Shown one piece after another: positions 28,484-37,447 of a stretch of 64,000 nucleotides of DNA. Source of the DNA: Pseudothioclava nitratireducens (lineage in GTDB: Bacteria; Pseudomonadota; Alphaproteobacteria; Rhodobacterales; Rhodobacteraceae); the NCBI RefSeq assembly GCF_029210495.1, contig NZ_JARGDK010000007.1, positions 1 to 64,000 on the forward strand. Direction: 5' to 3'. The notes under the pieces were generated by a model. It was not told the origin of the DNA. It saw nothing but the letters and a program-made list of their open reading frames with translations, and made no database searches. How positions within the stretch are numbered: position 1 is the first letter of the stretch; each line of letters begins with the position of its first letter. A program made the position numbers and the translations under genes.

Positions 28484-29358
28484 CTTGCGTGCGGCGTTAC
28501 GCGTGGCGTGGTCGAGCGGATCATCGAGCCCGCGCCATGCTCGGTGAACAGTTCAAGCAGGCACGCATTGGGCACGCGACCGTCAAGAATAACCACGGCG
28601 CGCACGCCTTGTTCGACGGCCTTGAGCGCGGTTTCGACCTTGGGGATCATCCCGCCCGAGATGGTCGCATCCGCGATCAGTCCGTGGACCTCGTCGGGGG
28701 TCATCTGGGTGATAACCTCGCCCTCCTTGTTCTTGACACCCGCGACATCGGTGAGAAGCAGCAGCCGATCGGCCTGAAGCGCACCCGCGATGGCCCCCGC
28801 AGCGGTGTCGCCGTTCACGTTGAAGGTCTCGTTGTCGTTCATGCCGGTTGCGACCGGTGCGACAACAGGGATGATGCCCGCATTATAAAGGTCACGGATC
28901 ACCTGCACGTTCATCTCGACGGGACGGCCCACGAAGCCCAGTTCGGGATCGTCCGCCTCGCAGACCATCAGGTCGTCATCCTTACCCGAGATGCCGACGG
29001 CGCGTCCGCCCTGATCGTTGATCGCCTGCACGATGCGCTTGTTGACGAGACCGGAGAGAACCATCTCGACGACCTCGACCGTGCGCTTGTCGGTGACGCG
29101 CTTGCCGCGGACCCAATCGCTTTCGATGCCGAGCTTCTTGAGCAGGTCGTTGATCATGGGCCCGCCGCCATGGACCACGACCGGGTTCATGCCGACCTGA
29201 CGCATCAGCACGATGTCGCGGGCGAAGTCTGCCATCGCCTCGTCGTCGCCCATGGCGTTTCCGCCGAATTTCACGACGACGACTGCCCCCGTGTAGCGCT
29301 GCAAATAGGGCAGGGCTTCGGAAAGGGTCCGGGCGGTGGCGATCCAGTCACGGTTCAT
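28480..29358 (-). CDS. argB: Acetylglutamate kinase
   Basis: ArgB (292 residues) phosphorylates N-acetylglutamate in arginine synthesis. [12 protein letters not shown] near residue 30, [11 protein letters not shown], and [16 protein letters not shown] plus [10 protein letters not shown] are typical. I choose ATG 29358 ([22 protein letters not shown]); a second ATG five codons upstream (29373) is possible, and neither has a strong ribosome binding site. Longer N-terminus than E. coli (258), as in arginine-inhibited forms. It is the first gene of an overlapping four-gene operon. Confidence 0.94.
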   Translation of the reverse strand: MNRDWIATARTLSEALPYLQRYTGAVVVVKFGGNAMGDDEAMADFARDIVLMRQVGMNPVVVHGGGPMINDLLKKLGIESDWVRGKRVTDKRTVEVVEMVLSGLVNKRIVQAINDQGGRAVGISGKDDDLMVCEADDPELGFVGRPVEMNVQVIRDLYNAGIIPVVAPVATGMNDNETFNVNGDTAAGAIAGALQADRLLLLTDVAGVKNKEGEVITQMTPDEVHGLIADATISGGMIPKVETALKAVEQGVRAVVILDGRVPNACLLELFTEHGAGSMIRSTTPRVTPHAR

Positions 29359-29526
29359 GTTCTGCTTTCTCATGGTTCTCATCTCGAAGGCGTGCGGAGC
29401 CAAGTGTTAAGCCCTTCGCAGGGGGCTGCCAAGGGGCGAGCGTGACTTGAAGCTGCCGGGCTTTGGGTTAGGCTCTGTCGCGCGAGGGCCAACGGGGTCT
29501 TCCGACAGGATGTGAAGGGCAGTGCG

Positions 29527-30261
29527 ATGAAAGATGAACGCAAGGTGATGCTGCTGACCGGGGCGAGCCGCGGGATCGGCCATGCCACGGTGAAACGCTT
29601 TGCGCGGGAAGGCTGGCGGATCATTACCTGCTCGCGCCAGCCCTTTCCCGAGGAATGTCCGTGGGGGGGCGGTCGTGAGGATCACATCGTGATCGACCTT
29701 GCGAATCCCAAGCAGACCATCGAAGCCATCGAAGAGATTCGCGCGCGTCTCGATGGCAAGCTGCACGCGCTTGTGAATAACGCGGGGATTTCACCCAAGG
29801 GCGCGGGCGGCAGTCGTCTGAACACGCTCGACACCGACCTGAGCACCTGGGGGCAGGTGTTCCATGTGAATTTCTTCGCCTCTATCGTGCTGGCCCGCGG
29901 GCTGCGCGAGGAGCTGTCGGCAGCCAAAGGCGCGGTCGTCAATGTGACCTCGATCGCGGGTTCGCGGGTGCACCCGTTCGCTGGCGCGGCCTATTCGACC
30001 TCGAAGGCGGCGCTCAAGGCGCTTACGCGCGAGATGGCGCATGATTTCGGGCCAATGGGCGTGCGGGTGAACGCGATTGCGCCGGGCGAAATCGAGACCT
30101 CAATCCTCAGCCCCGGCACCGAGAAGATCGTCGAAGGTCTGCCATTGCGGCGCTTGGGGCAGCCGAGCGAAGTGGCGGATGTGATCTTCTTCCTGTGCTC
30201 TGAACGATCATCCTATGTGACCGGGACCGAGATAGAGGTGAATGCTGGCCAGCATGTCTGA
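29527..30261 (+). CDS. SDR-family oxidoreductase
   Basis: A 244-residue classical short-chain dehydrogenase/reductase. The NAD(P) motif is TGASRGIGH (about residues 11-19), NNAGIS is present, and the catalytic triad is in VTSIAGSRVHPFAGAAYSTSKAAL (S, Y, K). The substrate is not predictable. The ATG at 29527 is preferred over the GTG at 29512, because GAAGGG stands at a good distance. Transcribed divergently from argB with 168 bases between. Confidence 0.88.
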   Translation: MKDERKVMLLTGASRGIGHATVKRFAREGWRIITCSRQPFPEECPWGGGREDHIVIDLANPKQTIEAIEEIRARLDGKLHALVNNAGISPKGAGGSRLNTLDTDLSTWGQVFHVNFFASIVLARGLREELSAAKGAVVNVTSIAGSRVHPFAGAAYSTSKAALKALTREMAHDFGPMGVRVNAIAPGEIETSILSPGTEKIVEGLPLRRLGQPSEVADVIFFLCSERSSYVTGTEIEVNAGQHV

Positions 30262-30302
30262 GGGTGATGCGGGCTGCGCAGTATTTTGGGTTTGATGGAG
30301 GC

Positions 30303-30953
30303 CTATTCGAGATTGGCGATGATCGCGCGCAGGGTCTCGATGCCTTCGCCCTTCTCGGACGAGGTGATCACGATTTCCGGGTAGGCGGCCGGATGTTTTT
30401 GCAGCGCGGTTTTCACCTGCTCGATGACCTTTTCACGGTCTTTCAGGTTGATCTTGTCGAGCTTCGTCAGAACCACCTGGAAGGTCACGGCGGAGCGATC
30501 GAGCAGCGTGAGGATCTCGTCGTCCACGGCCTTGATCCCGTGACGCGAGTCGATCAGCACAAAGACGCGGCGCAGGGTGGCGCGGCCCGAGAGATAGCTT
30601 TTCAGCAGGGCCTGCCATTTGGCGACCACGGCGACCGGCGCTTGGGCAAAGCCATAGCCGGGCAGGTCGACGAGATAGGGGCCATCCTGGGTCGTGAAGT
30701 AGTTAATCTCTTGTGTGCGGCCGGGCGTGTTCGATGCGCGCGCAAGGTTTTTGCGATTGGTGAGCGCATTGATCAGGCTCGACTTCCCGACATTCGAGCG
30801 CCCTGCGAAGCAGACCTCGAGCCGATCGGCCGGGGGCAGCCCGCTCATCGCGACGACGCCCTTGAGGAAGTCCACCGGGGCGGCAAAAAGTAGTCGGCCG
30901 CGCTCGCGGGCGAACTGATCGGGCTCGGGGGCGAGGGAGAATTGCATTTGCAT
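30303..30953 (-). CDS. engB: Ribosome biogenesis GTPase EngB (YihA/YsxC)
   Basis: A 216-residue GTPase involved in 50S assembly. G1 is GRSNVGKSS, the G2 region [12 protein letters not shown]3 DLPGYGFA and G4 TKLDK, all in family order. The ATG shares one base with the stop of the MOSC gene, which supports this start. The yidC-MOSC-engB order is a common alphaproteobacterial arrangement and is followed at a distance by argB. Confidence 0.95.
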   Translation of the reverse strand: MQMQFSLAPEPDQFARERGRLLFAAPVDFLKGVVAMSGLPPADRLEVCFAGRSNVGKSSLINALTNRKNLARASNTPGRTQEINYFTTQDGPYLVDLPGYGFAQAPVAVVAKWQALLKSYLSGRATLRRVFVLIDSRHGIKAVDDEILTLLDRSAVTFQVVLTKLDKINLKDREKVIEQVKTALQKHPAAYPEIVITSSEKGEGIETLRAIIANLE

Positions 30954-31711
30954 CAGAGGATCTCCACCGGGTCGCCCTGAAAGACGGGGCCGGATGTGCG
31001 AACTCGGCCATAGAGGCCAAATTGAGTATTGCCCCAAAGGGATTGGAGCAGGTCAAGCGTTTCAAGATTGTCTTGCCCCGAGACGGGGTCGGCACAGGTC
31101 GCGCGGCACCGCGTGATAGGCATTTCGATCTCAATGTCCACAGCGCCGATCCGAACGGTGCGTCCGATCAGATCGCGCTCCGCGCCGGGGGCCCAGCCGT
31201 CAATCCAGAGATTGCCGCGAAAGCGGTGCTTTGACACGGGCGTGCCGGCGGTTTCGGAGAGACGGTCAAGTGACCCCGTGGAGAGGATGGAGACATAGGG
31301 CGCCTCCATATCGCTGAGGCTTTGATCGCTCGAAAGCCGTTCCACGGACCGCGGCGCGGGGCGGTTGGTCGGCCAGAAAGGGCGCACCCACTCGATCAGC
31401 TTGACGCGATCCGCCGGATCGTCCGGGTCCAGCGTGACGTGCCATTGCTCGGGGTGGTTGAGGTAAATTTTGCCATCAGGCTCCATTCGGCACTGAACGG
31501 CCATCAGGCCCGGCGCTGCAACACCACGCAGGAAGTTGCGCTTGCTGGCCCAACACGAGAGTGGACTCTCGAAGGCGGCGGCCTCATGCGCGATCGCCCA
31601 GACCCGGTCCAAAGGCATAGCGCGCCCCTCGGTGAGGAGCGCGCCGTCGATCTCTTCGTAGCCAACCGATTTGATCGGGTGCCGGATGATATGCGCGAGT
31701 TGCGCCGTCAT
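30953..31711 (-). CDS. MOSC-domain protein
   Basis: A 252-residue protein with an N-terminal MOSC beta-barrel ([32 protein letters not shown]) and a C-terminal MOSC domain that contains the conserved cysteine (C204 or so) in [13 protein letters not shown] domains bind or transfer sulfur to the molybdenum cofactor or act in reductases such as mARC/YcbX. Overlaps yidC by four bases and engB by one. The physiological substrate is unknown. Confidence 0.87.
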   Translation of the reverse strand: MTAQLAHIIRHPIKSVGYEEIDGALLTEGRAMPLDRVWAIAHEAAAFESPLSCWASKRNFLRGVAAPGLMAVQCRMEPDGKIYLNHPEQWHVTLDPDDPADRVKLIEWVRPFWPTNRPAPRSVERLSSDQSLSDMEAPYVSILSTGSLDRLSETAGTPVSKHRFRGNLWIDGWAPGAERDLIGRTVRIGAVDIEIEMPITRCRATCADPVSGQDNLETLDLLQSLWGNTQFGLYGRVRTSGPVFQGDPVEIL

Positions 31712-33543
31712 TTCTTCGTCGGTTCGGCGGGCTTTTTCTTGAAGCCTGCCTTGATGTTATCGAAGAGTTCCGGACGTTTGCCGTGCATCGACATGATCGT
31801 GTATTGCTGAATGAAGGTGATCGTGTTGTTCGCGATCCAGTACAGCACCAGACCCGACGCAAAGCTGCCCAGCATGAACATGAACACCCACGGCATCCAT
31901 GCGAAGATCATGGCTTGGGTCTGATCCGTCGGGGCGGGGTTCAGCTTTTGCTGGAACCACATCGAGACACCGAGCAGGATTGGCAGCACGCCAAGCGAAA
32001 GCATGAACAGCATCGAGCCGGGCTCGGGCGTTGCGAAGGGCAGCAGGCCGAACAGGTTCAGGATCGAGGTCGGGTCAGGGGCCGAGAGATCCTTGATCCA
32101 GCCAATCCAGGGCGCATGATAGAGTTCAATCGTGACGTAGATCACCTTGTAGAGCGAGAAGAAGATCGGGATTTGCAGCAGGATCGGCAGGCAGCCGGCA
32201 GCTGGGTTCACCTTGTTCTTCTTGTAAAGCTCCATCATCCCTTGCTGAAGCTTCATCCGGTCGTCGCCAGCGGCTTCCTTGAGCTTCTCCATCTCGGGCT
32301 GAAGCTCTTTCATCTTGGCCATCGAGATGTAGGATTTGCGTGCCAGAGGGAAGACCAGCGCCTTGATGATCACGGTGAGCGCGATGATCGCCCAGCCCAT
32401 GTTGCCAATGGCACCATGGAGCCAGTGCAGCAGTTGGAACATCGGCTTCGTCAGGAAGTAGAACCAGCCCCAATCGATCGAGTCGATGAAGCCGTCGATT
32501 CCGCCTTCTTCCTCGTAGCGCTTGATCGCCTCCCATTCCTTGGCCCCCGCGAACAGACGCGTTTGCGCGGTTGCGGTGGCGCCAGCGGGGACGTCCATGA
32601 CCGGCAGGCGGGCTTCGGTCTGGTAGATGTCCGCCCCCGCGACATACTTCACGACCGAGGTGAACGCGCCGCTCGGGATCAGAGTGGTCATCCAGTATTT
32701 GTCCGTAAAGCCAGCCCAGCCGCTTTCGAGCACTGCGATTTTTTCTGCCTGACCTTCGCTCTCGACCGGGTCGATATCGGTCACGTTATCGTATTTGATT
32801 TCCTGCAACTCGCCGTCGGACATTCGAACGGCGCCTTCATGCAGAACGTAAACACGGTTCGTTTCGGGAATGCCGTGACGGGCCACGATGCCATAAGGCG
32901 CGAGGCGAAGGGCGGTAGCTGTCGTGTTTTCGACGCTTTGGGTCACCGTGAACATGAAATCGGCGTCGACCGAGATTTCGCGACGGAAGATGAGCCCCGC
33001 GCCATTGTCCCAGAGCAGGGTGATCGGCGTGTCCGGCGTGAGAACTGACCCGCTCTCGACGCTCCAAAGCGTGCGCGGACCCGGCAGCAGCGCCGGGTCG
33101 AGCCCGGCGGTCGGCAACCAGCCATAGACTGCATAATAGGGTTTGGCGGCGTTGAGTTCCGTCCCGCCCGTCGGCGCGAGCAGGCGCACCAAGGGTGAGC
33201 CGGCGTCGAGTGTCTCCTTGTAGCTTTTGAGCGACAAATCGTCGAAGCGACCGCCCAGGAGCGAGATGGAGCCGGTCAGTTCCGGGGTCTCAACGCTCAC
33301 CCGCGGGGCTTGCGCCAGTTCAGACTGCGTGGCCGCTTCGGTTAGCCCCGCATCCGCCGTGGCCGCTGCGACAGCGCTTTCGGTCGGGGTCACATTCGGT
33401 GCGGTCGGGGTCGCGGCCTGATCGGACACAGTGGTCCCTTGAGGAGGGGCAACCTGCTCGGCGGGGAAGAAGTAGGTCCACACGAACAAAACGAGCGCCG
33501 AAAGGACGGTCGCGAGGATGAGGTTCTTGTTCTGATTGTCCAT
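31708..33543 (-). CDS. yidC: Membrane protein insertase YidC
   Basis: YidC (611 residues) inserts and folds inner-membrane proteins. An N-terminal helix (LILATVLSALVLFVWTYFF) is followed by the large periplasmic beta-domain (about 70-350), then the core of five helices with KPMFQLLHWLHG, KSYISMAKMKELQPEMEKLKE (coiled cytoplasmic loop) and a short Lys-rich tail [10 protein letters not shown]. The ATG at 33543 (MDNQNKN) is the standard start. The upstream EAL gene is 205 bases away, so yidC may have its own promoter. Confidence 0.97.
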   Translation of the reverse strand: MDNQNKNLILATVLSALVLFVWTYFFPAEQVAPPQGTTVSDQAATPTAPNVTPTESAVAAATADAGLTEAATQSELAQAPRVSVETPELTGSISLLGGRFDDLSLKSYKETLDAGSPLVRLLAPTGGTELNAAKPYYAVYGWLPTAGLDPALLPGPRTLWSVESGSVLTPDTPITLLWDNGAGLIFRREISVDADFMFTVTQSVENTTATALRLAPYGIVARHGIPETNRVYVLHEGAVRMSDGELQEIKYDNVTDIDPVESEGQAEKIAVLESGWAGFTDKYWMTTLIPSGAFTSVVKYVAGADIYQTEARLPVMDVPAGATATAQTRLFAGAKEWEAIKRYEEEGGIDGFIDSIDWGWFYFLTKPMFQLLHWLHGAIGNMGWAIIALTVIIKALVFPLARKSYISMAKMKELQPEMEKLKEAAGDDRMKLQQGMMELYKKNKVNPAAGCLPILLQIPIFFSLYKVIYVTIELYHAPWIGWIKDLSAPDPTSILNLFGLLPFATPEPGSMLFMLSLGVLPILLGVSMWFQQKLNPAPTDQTQAMIFAWMPWVFMFMLGSFASGLVLYWIANNTITFIQQYTIMSMHGKRPELFDNIKAGFKKKPAEPTKK

Positions 33544-33658
33544 AAAAACGGGGTCCACCAGCCTGTCGGAAGTTGCTGGAGGTTCAACAGAAGGGGGCGG
33601 GAAAGGTCAAGGGCTTTTCCCGGTTTGGGGCCGGATGCCCGTCAATCTTGCCAGGTTT

Positions 33659-33699
33659 TTTGATCTGAGAGCACTTTGCTCTCTTACGAGCTGATCAAA
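33659..33699 (-). repeat. Nested inverted repeats upstream of yidC
   Basis: TTTGATC (33659-33665) pairs with GATCAAA (33693-33699), and inside lies GAGAGCA-CTT-TGCTCTC (33667-33683). The element is between the stop of the EAL gene and yidC on the minus strand. No clean T run follows the stem on the minus strand, so terminator or binding site both remain possible. Confidence 0.4.
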
Positions 33700-33748
33700 T
33701 GCGGAAATGCGCGCCCAAGCCCCGTATCCGGCAGTATCGAGGCGGCGA

Positions 33749-35281
33749 TCATCCTTGTTTGCGACCGAGAAGCGGTGTGGATCGCAACTTGGCACGATGA
33801 CGCCGAGCCCAGTCGATGGTTTCCTCAAGGGGCATTGGCAGCGCAATCGCGCGGCCTTGGACGTGCCGGCATCCCAGCTGAGACAAGGCCGCATGCTCGC
33901 CAATCGTCTGAACACCCTCCGCTAGGGTTTCAAGGCCCAGCCCTTCCGCCATGGAGATAATTGCCGCCACGGCGCGCTTCTGTTCCGCATCCGTGTCGAT
34001 CCGCGCAACGAAGCTGCGATGCACCCGCAGTCGGCTTGCCGAGGAGCGCCGGATCGTCGTGACCGAGGCATCGCTGGCCCCGAAGCCCGCCAACTCGATC
34101 GCGCATCCCATCCGATGACATTGTGCCAGATTGTGCGCGATCACCTCGTCTCTGATCTGGGGCAAAAGATTTTGCTGAAGGATAAGTCTTATACGGTTGG
34201 GGGCTATGTCGAAGCGGTCGAACTCCCAACGGAGTCGTTCCGACATTTTCGGGTTGGTCATCAACTCGGGTGAGACCGGGAGAGAAACAGGTCCGAATGG
34301 CTCCCCCAATCGGTCCCATTCGCGCAGTGCGTGAAAGCACTGGAACAGCATGATTTCGGCGAAACGCTGCCGCAGCCCCGCGGCGTCTATCGCGGGGAGT
34401 ATATCTTTCTCCGTCAGAAGCCCCCGATCAGGGTGGGACCAGCGGGGAATCGCCTGCACGCCAGAGATGCGGCCCGTGTCGGTACAGAGCTGCGGTTGGA
34501 AGTAGGGCAGGATCATCCCGCCTTCGAGCGCGGCGGACGCCTCGCCTGAAAGATCGGAGCGGGCCTGTGCGGTTTTCTGAACCTCGACCGAGAAAGCGCG
34601 GATGGCGCTCGGGCCGTTGCGCTGCGCCTCCTCGGCAGCGATTTCCGCGGCGCTGAGCATCGCTTCGCCGTCATGGCCGACACTGCGACCTTTCAGGCAA
34701 AAACCGACATGGGCCGATAGCGGTATCGAACGTGTGGCGATGGAGAGCGGCGCCTCCGCAGCCGTCTGCAAGCGTCCGCTCAACTGGATCATGCTTTCCA
34801 GATCAGGCCGGGGGGTTGGTTTGAGCATGACGGCGAATCGAGCCCCGGCGAGGCGGGCGACGATGTCATGCTCGCGCAGCACCGCCTTGAGCCGCTCCGC
34901 GGTTCGAAACAAGACCTCTTCGAACTCGGATGGTTGCAAGTGACGCTCAAGGTTTTCTGGCTGATCCAGCCCCAAAACGAGGCAGGCTGTTCCATGCGCG
35001 CGCGCGGTCGCGTCTTCAAGGAAGGCATCCATCGCGTCCACCGCCGCGTCACGTAGTGGCAATCCGGTCGCCCCGTCAGCGGCATCGTCTTCGCGCGCCT
35101 CTGCGGGACCAAGCGGGCGCGTCATCCAGGCGACCCAGAACGCGGTCAATGCGACAAGGCTGGCGGCCTCCGCGCCGAACCAGAGCGCCGCAAGCCCGAT
35201 TGCGGGCACAAAGGCGATCAGTTCGCGCCGCACCAGAAATGCCCATGGTTGCGGATGCCCCCCGCCGCTGCGCTGTCCCAT
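33749..35281 (-). CDS. Membrane-anchored GGDEF-EAL protein, catalytically degenerate
   Basis: A 510-residue protein with two N-terminal membrane helices (about 20-36 and 40-54), a degenerate GGDEF domain (about 80-235) and an EAL domain (about 250-495). The GGDEF site reads AGARF (145-149). In the EAL domain the first metal ligand E is replaced (VQAIPRW, 275-281), the Asn of the usual SVNLS is lost (SLPVSPEL), the DDFG motif reads LAGFG (397-401) and the catalytic Lys region reads RVHRSF. EGV (455-457) and QG remain. It is unlikely to make or cleave c-di-GMP and may be a sensor or scaffold. GAGGGG precedes the ATG. Confidence 0.85.
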   Translation of the reverse strand: MGQRSGGGHPQPWAFLVRRELIAFVPAIGLAALWFGAEAASLVALTAFWVAWMTRPLGPAEAREDDAADGATGLPLRDAAVDAMDAFLEDATARAHGTACLVLGLDQPENLERHLQPSEFEEVLFRTAERLKAVLREHDIVARLAGARFAVMLKPTPRPDLESMIQLSGRLQTAAEAPLSIATRSIPLSAHVGFCLKGRSVGHDGEAMLSAAEIAAEEAQRNGPSAIRAFSVEVQKTAQARSDLSGEASAALEGGMILPYFQPQLCTDTGRISGVQAIPRWSHPDRGLLTEKDILPAIDAAGLRQRFAEIMLFQCFHALREWDRLGEPFGPVSLPVSPELMTNPKMSERLRWEFDRFDIAPNRIRLILQQNLLPQIRDEVIAHNLAQCHRMGCAIELAGFGASDASVTTIRRSSASRLRVHRSFVARIDTDAEQKRAVAAIISMAEGLGLETLAEGVQTIGEHAALSQLGCRHVQGRAIALPMPLEETIDWARRHRAKLRSTPLLGRKQG

Positions 35282-35361
35282 AACCGATGCCCCTCAATAC
35301 GATTCCCGGACGGTTTCATGTCCGCTGCAGAGGAGCCTAGGGCGCTTTGGTCATCGAACGG

Positions 35362-36246
35362 TTAATCGCTCTGGCGTAAATTCGGGATGTTTTGGCTAAA
35401 ATCCTGTGTATCCGGCGCGCCGGTCAGGCTCAGCCCCGTAAAGTCAAAGATTGAGGGATCGCACAGGTGCGAGGGCCGCGCGTTCATCAGCGCGCGGAAC
35501 ATGACTTGTCGGCGCCCCGGGCTGTTCTTTTCCCATTGATCGAGAATTTGCTTCACCTGCTGGCGCTGCAAGCCGTCCTGCGAGCCGCACAAATCACAGG
35601 GGATGATCGGGTAATTCATCTGGGTGGCGAATCTCTCGCAATCGACCTCGGCCACGAAGGAAAGCGGGCGATAAACGAACAGGTCGCCCTCTTCGTTCAC
35701 CAGCTTGGGCGGCATGGTCGCCAGACGCCCGCCGTGGAACAGGTTCATGAAAAAGGTCTCGAGAATATCGTCGCGGTGATGGCCCAGCACCACGGCCGAG
35801 CAGCCCTCTTCGCGGGCAATGCGGTAGAGGTTTCCACGCCGCAGACGCGAGCAGAGGCTGCAATAGGTGCGCCCTTGTGGGATCTTATCGACGACGACCG
35901 AATAGGTGTCTTGATACTCGATCCGATGCGGCACGCCCATGTCTTCGAGGAACTTTGGCAGAACCGTCGAAGGGAAGCCGGGCTGGCCCTGATCGAGATT
36001 GCAGGCCAACAGGTCCACAGGCAGCAGGCCCCGCCATTTCAACTCGTGCAGGATCGCCAAGAGCGTATAGCTGTCCTTCCCGCCTGACAGGCACACGAGC
36101 CAGCGCGCACCACGTTCGATCATGCCGTATTTCTCGATCGCGTCGCGGGTTTCGCGGACGATACGTTTGCGCAGCTTCTTGAACTCGGTGGTCGAGGGCG
36201 CACCCGCAAAAAGCGGGTGGATCGGTGCGTCGTCGTCATCCAGCAT
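35362..36246 (-). CDS. ttcA: tRNA 2-thiocytidine(32) synthetase TtcA
   Basis: TtcA (294 residues) thiolates cytidine 32 of tRNA with an Fe-S cluster. The PP-loop SGGKDS is near residue 60 and CSLCSRLRR supplies the CXXC cluster ligands; a third conserved cysteine pair is CDLCGSQ. The ATG at 36246 (MLDDDDAP) overlaps the end of yidD by 11 bases and gives the usual family length (about 290). It lies between yidD and a GGDEF-EAL gene inside the rpmH-yidC cluster. Confidence 0.94.
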   Translation of the reverse strand: MLDDDDAPIHPLFAGAPSTTEFKKLRKRIVRETRDAIEKYGMIERGARWLVCLSGGKDSYTLLAILHELKWRGLLPVDLLACNLDQGQPGFPSTVLPKFLEDMGVPHRIEYQDTYSVVVDKIPQGRTYCSLCSRLRRGNLYRIAREEGCSAVVLGHHRDDILETFFMNLFHGGRLATMPPKLVNEEGDLFVYRPLSFVAEVDCERFATQMNYPIIPCDLCGSQDGLQRQQVKQILDQWEKNSPGRRQVMFRALMNARPSHLCDPSIFDFTGLSLTGAPDTQDFSQNIPNLRQSD

Positions 36247-36508
36247 CGGAGCGGTCCTTTGCGCGTTCAGCGTCGAAGTCGGGATCGGCGCCGGGCACCG
36301 GGTCATAGCCATGTCCGCCGAGGGGATGGCAGGAGAGCACGCGTTTCGCCGCCAGATATCCGCCCTTGATCGCGCCGTGACGTTCCAGCGCTTCGAGCGC
36401 GTAGGCGGAGCAGGTCGGCTGGTAGCGGCAGCCATGCCCGACCCAAGGGCTCAGCAGAAGACGATAAGCGCGCACGGGCAGGGCGAGCAGGTGGGCGAGC
36501 GGCGTCAT
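36236..36508 (-). CDS. yidD: Membrane protein insertion efficiency factor YidD
   Basis: A 90-residue protein. [29 protein letters not shown] with its conserved cysteines and [18 protein letters not shown] are diagnostic of YidD, which helps YidC-dependent insertion. It overlaps rnpA by four bases and ttcA by 11. The rpmH-rnpA-yidD order is conserved widely. Confidence 0.95.
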   Translation of the reverse strand: MTPLAHLLALPVRAYRLLLSPWVGHGCRYQPTCSAYALEALERHGAIKGGYLAAKRVLSCHPLGGHGYDPVPGADPDFDAERAKDRSDAG

Positions 36509-37008
36509 GACTTGCCCCTCCGGCGTCCGCGCGGGGCCTCGCCCTCGGGGCGCGGTTTGCGGGGCTGGTCAGAGTGAACCGAGGCGAGCGCCCGCGTCAG
36601 GTCGTCTAGCATCAGGGCGAAGTCGCGTGTCGCGGTCGCCTCGGGGCGACCGACCAGCACGTAATCCCAGCCCGGACGGCCCGCTTGCGGCAGGATCAGC
36701 CGGGCGATCTCGCGCAGGCGGCGCTTGGCGCGGTTGCGGGCAACTGCGTTGCCGACCTTCTTGGAGCAGGTAAAGCCCACCCGGATCATGTCCGCAGCGA
36801 CGGGCTCTTCGGGTTTGCGTGGGCGGGCTTGCAGCAGGAAGCCGGGCGTGCCCTGCCGCCGCGCACTGGCTGCGCGCAGGAAATCGGCGCGCTGACGCAG
36901 GATGGCGAGGGGCGGGTGCATGGCAACCTCCGGGCAAACGGAAACCGCCGGGGCGCTTCCCGCGCGCCGATCCGTAGGATCAGTCACGGGTGCCTCCGGC
37001 GGTGTCAT
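36505..37008 (-). CDS. rnpA: Ribonuclease P protein component
   Basis: RnpA binds the M1 RNA and helps 5-prime maturation of tRNAs. The signature [28 protein letters not shown] is clear. From the ATG at 37008 the protein has 167 residues, including a long variable N-terminus that starts MTPPEAP; an internal ATG at 36921 has a better GGAGG and would give 138 residues starting just before LRQRADFL. I keep the longer form because it directly follows rpmH, but the shorter start is possible. The Arg-rich C-terminal tail is usual in this order. Confidence 0.92.
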   Translation of the reverse strand: MTPPEAPVTDPTDRRAGSAPAVSVCPEVAMHPPLAILRQRADFLRAASARRQGTPGFLLQARPRKPEEPVAADMIRVGFTCSKKVGNAVARNRAKRRLREIARLILPQAGRPGWDYVLVGRPEATATRDFALMLDDLTRALASVHSDQPRKPRPEGEAPRGRRRGKS

Positions 37009-37029
37009 GCCTTGCAGATCGTGCCGGCC

Positions 37030-37164
37030 TTAAGCCGAAAGAACCTTGCGGCCCTTGGCGCGACGCGCGTTCAGCACCTTGCGGCCGCCTTTGGTGGCCA
37101 TGCGGGCGCGGAACCCGTGGCGGCGGGCGCGAACAAGGTTCGACGGCTGAAAAGTGCGTTTCAT
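37030..37164 (-). CDS. rpmH: 50S ribosomal protein L34
   Basis: L34 (44 residues): [19 protein letters not shown] followed by [18 protein letters not shown], an almost invariant sequence. It is the promoter-proximal gene of the rpmH-rnpA-yidD-ttcA group. A candidate promoter lies 64 bases upstream, giving a leader of about 55 nucleotides. The rnpA start is 21 bases beyond the stop. Confidence 0.97.
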   Translation of the reverse strand: MKRTFQPSNLVRARRHGFRARMATKGGRKVLNARRAKGRKVLSA

Positions 37165-37227
37165 CGTGTTCACTCCGGTTCGGGCCCAGAAATACGGATT
37201 CGAGGGCCGATATCATTCGAAGCCCGG

Positions 37228-37256
37228 TCTTTAGTCGCGCTCGCCCCCCAAGTCAA
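37228..37256 (-). promoter_or_regulatory. Candidate rpmH promoter
   Basis: On the minus strand TTGACT (37256-37251), 17 bases, then TAAAGA (37233-37228). It is the best pair in the 283-base divergent region between rpmH and the histidine kinase gene, and again lacks T at the last -10 position. Apart from this I see no recognisable element in the gap. Confidence 0.6.
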
Positions 37257-37447
37257 TTCGCTTGCGGCGTTTTTTCGAGTCTTTTCCGCACCGTTGCGCA
37301 ACCCATCGTCATGCGCGCCCTTCCGCCGGTCGCAACGCCCCCCTATTTATTCCGCGAAGGCTTTGGTATTTCTTCGAAAAGCCGGTGATTTCGGCGCAAG
37401 GCGGGGTGTGTGCCCGCTGCGGGTCCCGCCCGCACAAGTGGAGAACG

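Noticed and set aside
37165-37447. Replication origin near rpmH
   Set aside because: rpmH-rnpA lies near oriC in many bacteria, but I see no DnaA box cluster or AT-rich region here, and dnaA and dnaN are absent.
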